Positions 15,596 through 17,505 of a stretch of 17,505 bases of DNA are shown in pieces. This DNA comes from JAKLDO01 sp035354435. Lineage in GTDB: Bacteria; UBP6; UBA1177. Location of the stretch: contig DAOQAY010000051.1 in the NCBI GenBank assembly GCA_035354435.1, positions 1 through 17,505 on the forward strand. Reading direction: 5' to 3'. Within the stretch, counting starts at the first letter, position 1. Each line of letters starts with the position of its first letter. Under the pieces are notes generated by a model. That model was not told where the DNA came from and did no database searches. It saw only the letters and a program-made list of their open reading frames with translations. The translations under genes and the position numbers were made by a program.

Positions 15596-16638
15596 GAAGA
15601 AACATCCACCCATTTCTTTTTTGAAAGGACATCAACAGCTATTAGGATCTGCCGCGGCGTAAACTGTTTTTTTCTTTCTCCCCAGGCATGAACTTTTGTA
15701 ATAACATCTTCTTTTGACGCAGCTTTTTCATTAACTACCACCCAATGAACAGTGGATAATAGTTCCATTCCAAACGGGGTTTCAAATCCCTGAACAAGAT
15801 CAGCCACCCGTTCCAGATTTTTTATTGTATTTTTCTGTGTTTCAAGAAATTCTGATGCACTTTCATAAGCACCTGGAATCAGTTTAAGTCGTTTGTCCGG
15901 TTTATCTCCTCCATCTGCATAACCTGAAATCAAATGTCCTTCTATAGCATTCAGAACATGTCTTAAATTTTCAGAATAAGGTCCGAAAGTTCCTTTCGTG
16001 TAATTAAGTCTCAGATTTTCTCCTGATGCCTGAAGAAAATACATTAATTTATGGACTTCAAGGAGTGTTACAATTGGATCAAGCAATCCTTTCAGATATT
16101 GGGCTACAAGTTCAATTAAAGCAGCTCTTCCGGATGTCATCTCCGGAACTTTCCGGTTTTTCACCATTTCTTCGGCAGCCGGAGCTCCGGCAGGTTCAAA
16201 AACAAGAACTTCAACATCATTTAAAATTGAAAGGTGTTTGGCGATTAATACTTTCACTTTATTCCAATCAAGACCGCCTAATCCGCATCCAAGAGGCGGC
16301 AGTGCAATTGATTTAATGTTCTTTTCTTTAATTATTCTGACAAGATCAATCAATCCATTTTCTATGTCTTCAATTTTACTTTCGCCACGCCAATGTCTTT
16401 TTGTCGGAAAATTTATGATTATTCTGGGATTAAAAAGAGCTCCTGTTTCATAAACGAACATTTTCCCGGGAACCACTTCTTCTCTATTGCATGCAGATTC
16501 ATATTCTTTGAAATTTTCAGGGAATTTTTTTTTAAATTGCAGAGCTATTCCTCTTCCCATAACTCCGACACAGTTCACTGTATTGACAATTGCTTCTGTG
16601 TTTGCGGTGAAAATATCACCCTGAGTAAATTTCATCAT
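15583..16638 (-). CDS. darG: DarG: macro-domain DNA ADP-ribosyl glycohydrolase antitoxin
   Basis: DarG removes ADP-ribose from thymidine in DNA and binds DarT, neutralising it. The 351-residue product has an N-terminal macro domain (about 1-155): FTQGDIF, NTVNCVGVMGRGIALQFK, NFPTKRHWRG and ALPPLGCGLGGLDW. Counted from this start, N22 and K80 (in NFPTK) fall at the positions I remember as important in Thermus DarG. The C-terminal half (about 165-351) carries KLMYFLQASGE and KGTFGPYSENLRHVL, typical of full-length DarG. The start is one of two adjacent ATGs (16638 or 16635); GAGAGG precedes them by 4 or 7 bases. A TTG at 16650 would overlap darT by 4 bases and is less likely. The gene follows darT closely and overlaps hsdR, so it belongs to the restriction operon. 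Confidence 0.93.
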   Translation of the reverse strand: MMKFTQGDIFTANTEAIVNTVNCVGVMGRGIALQFKKKFPENFKEYESACNREEVVPGKMFVYETGALFNPRIIINFPTKRHWRGESKIEDIENGLIDLVRIIKEKNIKSIALPPLGCGLGGLDWNKVKVLIAKHLSILNDVEVLVFEPAGAPAAEEMVKNRKVPEMTSGRAALIELVAQYLKGLLDPIVTLLEVHKLMYFLQASGENLRLNYTKGTFGPYSENLRHVLNAIEGHLISGYADGGDKPDKRLKLIPGAYESASEFLETQKNTIKNLERVADLVQGFETPFGMELLSTVHWVVVNEKAASKEDVITKVHAWGERKKQFTPRQILIAVDVLSKKKWVDVSSWVN

Positions 16639-16642
16639 AGTT

Positions 16643-16648
16643 CCTCTC
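16643..16648 (-). promoter_or_regulatory. Ribosome binding site of darG
   Basis: GAGAGG on the minus strand overlaps the darT stop codon and lies 4 or 7 bases before the two candidate ATGs of darG. This favours an ATG start over the upstream TTG at 16650. Confidence 0.5.
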
Positions 16649-17285
16649 AATAATACCAGTCTTTTTTAATCTCGATCACTGGATGATGACTATTGCCATT
16701 AAAAGAACTGGTAACTTTAGTATAATAATCTTTGGAATATATTCCAATTCTATCAATCAGTTGCCACGGAATTTTTTCCTCAACAAGAAATTCCGACTGT
16801 TTTTTATCTCTGCATTCATGCCAGCTTGTGGAATTAATGGCATTCCAGTCAAGCTCATTAAGATTTTCAAGACTTGCCCTGTCTTCAAAATAGTATGCTC
16901 CGGCATTTGAAAGAGTGAAAGCCCACCTTTTGTTGTTCCGTTCTGCCCATCTGACAACATTATATAAATCTGCTTCAAGATGAACGATAGGCTCCTGTCC
17001 GCCCTTATATTGCAATTCAGGATGATTTTGTCTTGAAATCATATAAAGCATTATTGATCGCGGACAGAAATAAAACGGCACACATTCCCCGACATGAAGA
17101 TCAGGATGACTTGACAATCTTATCTCTTCCAATCTTCTCCGTTTGATTCCTGACATTCCAATTTTTGCGACTCCCTGTTTTTGCATGATTTTTGCATCTG
17201 ACCAGATACAGCCTTCAGAAATAATTGAAGAAAGGTTATCAACATGAGTAATGTGATAAATCTTTGGATTAGCGGGAACTGTCAT
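16647..17285 (-). CDS. darT: DarT: DNA ADP-ribosyltransferase toxin (DUF4433)
   Basis: DarT uses NAD+ to attach ADP-ribose to bases in single-stranded DNA, blocking replication; in phage infection this stops phage DNA synthesis. The 212-residue protein has the family layout: N-terminal IYHITHVDNL with H11 and H14, the basic KRRRLEEI segment (R49-R51), VGECVPFYFCPRSIMLY, IVHLEAD around H102, RWAFTLSNAGAYYFEDR, and KQSEFLVE with E165. In Thermus DarT the key residues are R51, H119 and E160. R51 and E165 have clear counterparts here; the residue I align with H119 seems to be N127 (tentative). The ATG at 17283-17285 overlaps the hsdS stop by 4 bases (ATGA), so translation is probably coupled to hsdS. 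The antitoxin gene follows, as is usual for this system. Confidence 0.93.
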   Translation of the reverse strand: MTVPANPKIYHITHVDNLSSIISEGCIWSDAKIMQKQGVAKIGMSGIKRRRLEEIRLSSHPDLHVGECVPFYFCPRSIMLYMISRQNHPELQYKGGQEPIVHLEADLYNVVRWAERNNKRWAFTLSNAGAYYFEDRASLENLNELDWNAINSTSWHECRDKKQSEFLVEEKIPWQLIDRIGIYSKDYYTKVTSSFNGNSHHPVIEIKKDWYY

Positions 17286-17505
17286 TCGTCACCATTCTCC
17301 ATGTTCTGCTCTTCATTCAAATCTTCTTCGCTTTCTTCCATCTCAACAGTTTCTTCCACAAAAACAGGAATCTCAACATCCCGCACATCAATCTTACCGG
17401 TTACAACATCTGAAACAAGGCGAGTGCGATATTCCTGAATCAATTCAATTTCCCGCTCAGTGCGGGCGATGGTCTTGTCGATCAGGGAAGTTTCTTCATA
17501 AATGT
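17282..17505 (-). CDS. hsdS: Type I restriction specificity subunit HsdS, 3' end only
   Basis: Only the last 73 codons are inside the window; the gene continues past the right edge. They read as the second conserved helix and tail of HsdS: ETSLIDKTIARTEREIELIQEYRTRLVSDVVTGKIDVR. The heptad-like spacing fits the coiled-coil spacer that separates the two target-recognition domains, and TGKIDVR is a common end motif. About 35 further residues form an acidic tail (EETVEMEESEEDLNEEQ). HsdS determines the DNA sequence recognised by the modification and restriction complex. The stop codon overlaps the darT start by 4 bases. hsdM is expected upstream, outside the window. Confidence 0.9.
   Translation of the reverse strand, partial: IYEETSLIDKTIARTEREIELIQEYRTRLVSDVVTGKIDVRDVEIPVFVEETVEMEESEEDLNEEQNMENGDE

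Noticed and set aside
1..17505. CRISPR arrays, tRNA or rRNA genes, insertion sequences, prophage genes
   Set aside because: No spaced direct repeats, cloverleaf-like sequences, transposase or integrase motifs were seen; the defence operon shows no visible attachment repeats within the window.

Overview
The window reads as a piece of a Gram-negative (diderm) bacterial chromosome of moderately low G+C (near 40% by eye). Outer-membrane-type beta-barrel proteins ending in an aromatic residue, several lipoproteins with lipobox cysteines, and a proteobacterial-style DnaE support a diderm host. Lipoproteins with Asp/Glu-rich linkers followed by EGF-like cysteine modules remind me of uncultured Myxococcota or other 'deltaproteobacterial' lineages, but the sequence does not settle the taxon. 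Coding density is very high: no gene-free stretch exceeds about 110 bases, and I see no tRNA, rRNA, CRISPR array, transposase or prophage gene.

Left part (1-8150, + strand). It opens with the 3' part of an FG-GAP beta-propeller surface protein, whose last blade appears broken by a 2-base shift in a TATATA run. Next comes an outer-membrane protein with a KEEPA-repeat tether, then a full-length dnaE (DNA polymerase III alpha). A lipoprotein with one EGF-like module and the formate-tetrahydrofolate ligase gene (fhs) follow.

Middle part (8163-12530, + strand). An ECF-type sigma factor starts 12 bases after fhs. Downstream come a single-pass membrane protein in the usual anti-sigma position, an exported highly charged protein, an outer-membrane beta-barrel candidate and a small lipoprotein. 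Each of the four junctions overlaps (1, 4, 23 and 11 nt), so these five genes look like one translationally coupled envelope-signalling unit. A separate lipoprotein with five EGF-like modules plus a Cys-rich tail follows after a 54-nt gap that holds an 8-bp inverted repeat.

Right part (12551-17505, - strand, convergent with the rest). This is a defence operon: the 3' end of hsdS, then darT (DNA ADP-ribosyltransferase toxin), darG (macro-domain antitoxin) and hsdR, all in the same direction with overlapping or nearly touching ends. hsdM and most of hsdS should lie beyond the right edge. The placement of a complete DarTG toxin-antitoxin pair inside a type I restriction operon, between hsdS and hsdR, is the most striking observation. 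It parallels the known embedding of the anticodon nuclease PrrC in a type I restriction locus, and suggests that restriction and DNA ADP-ribosylation act as layered anti-phage defences. The ECF cassette is the second candidate for a system I cannot match to a described one.
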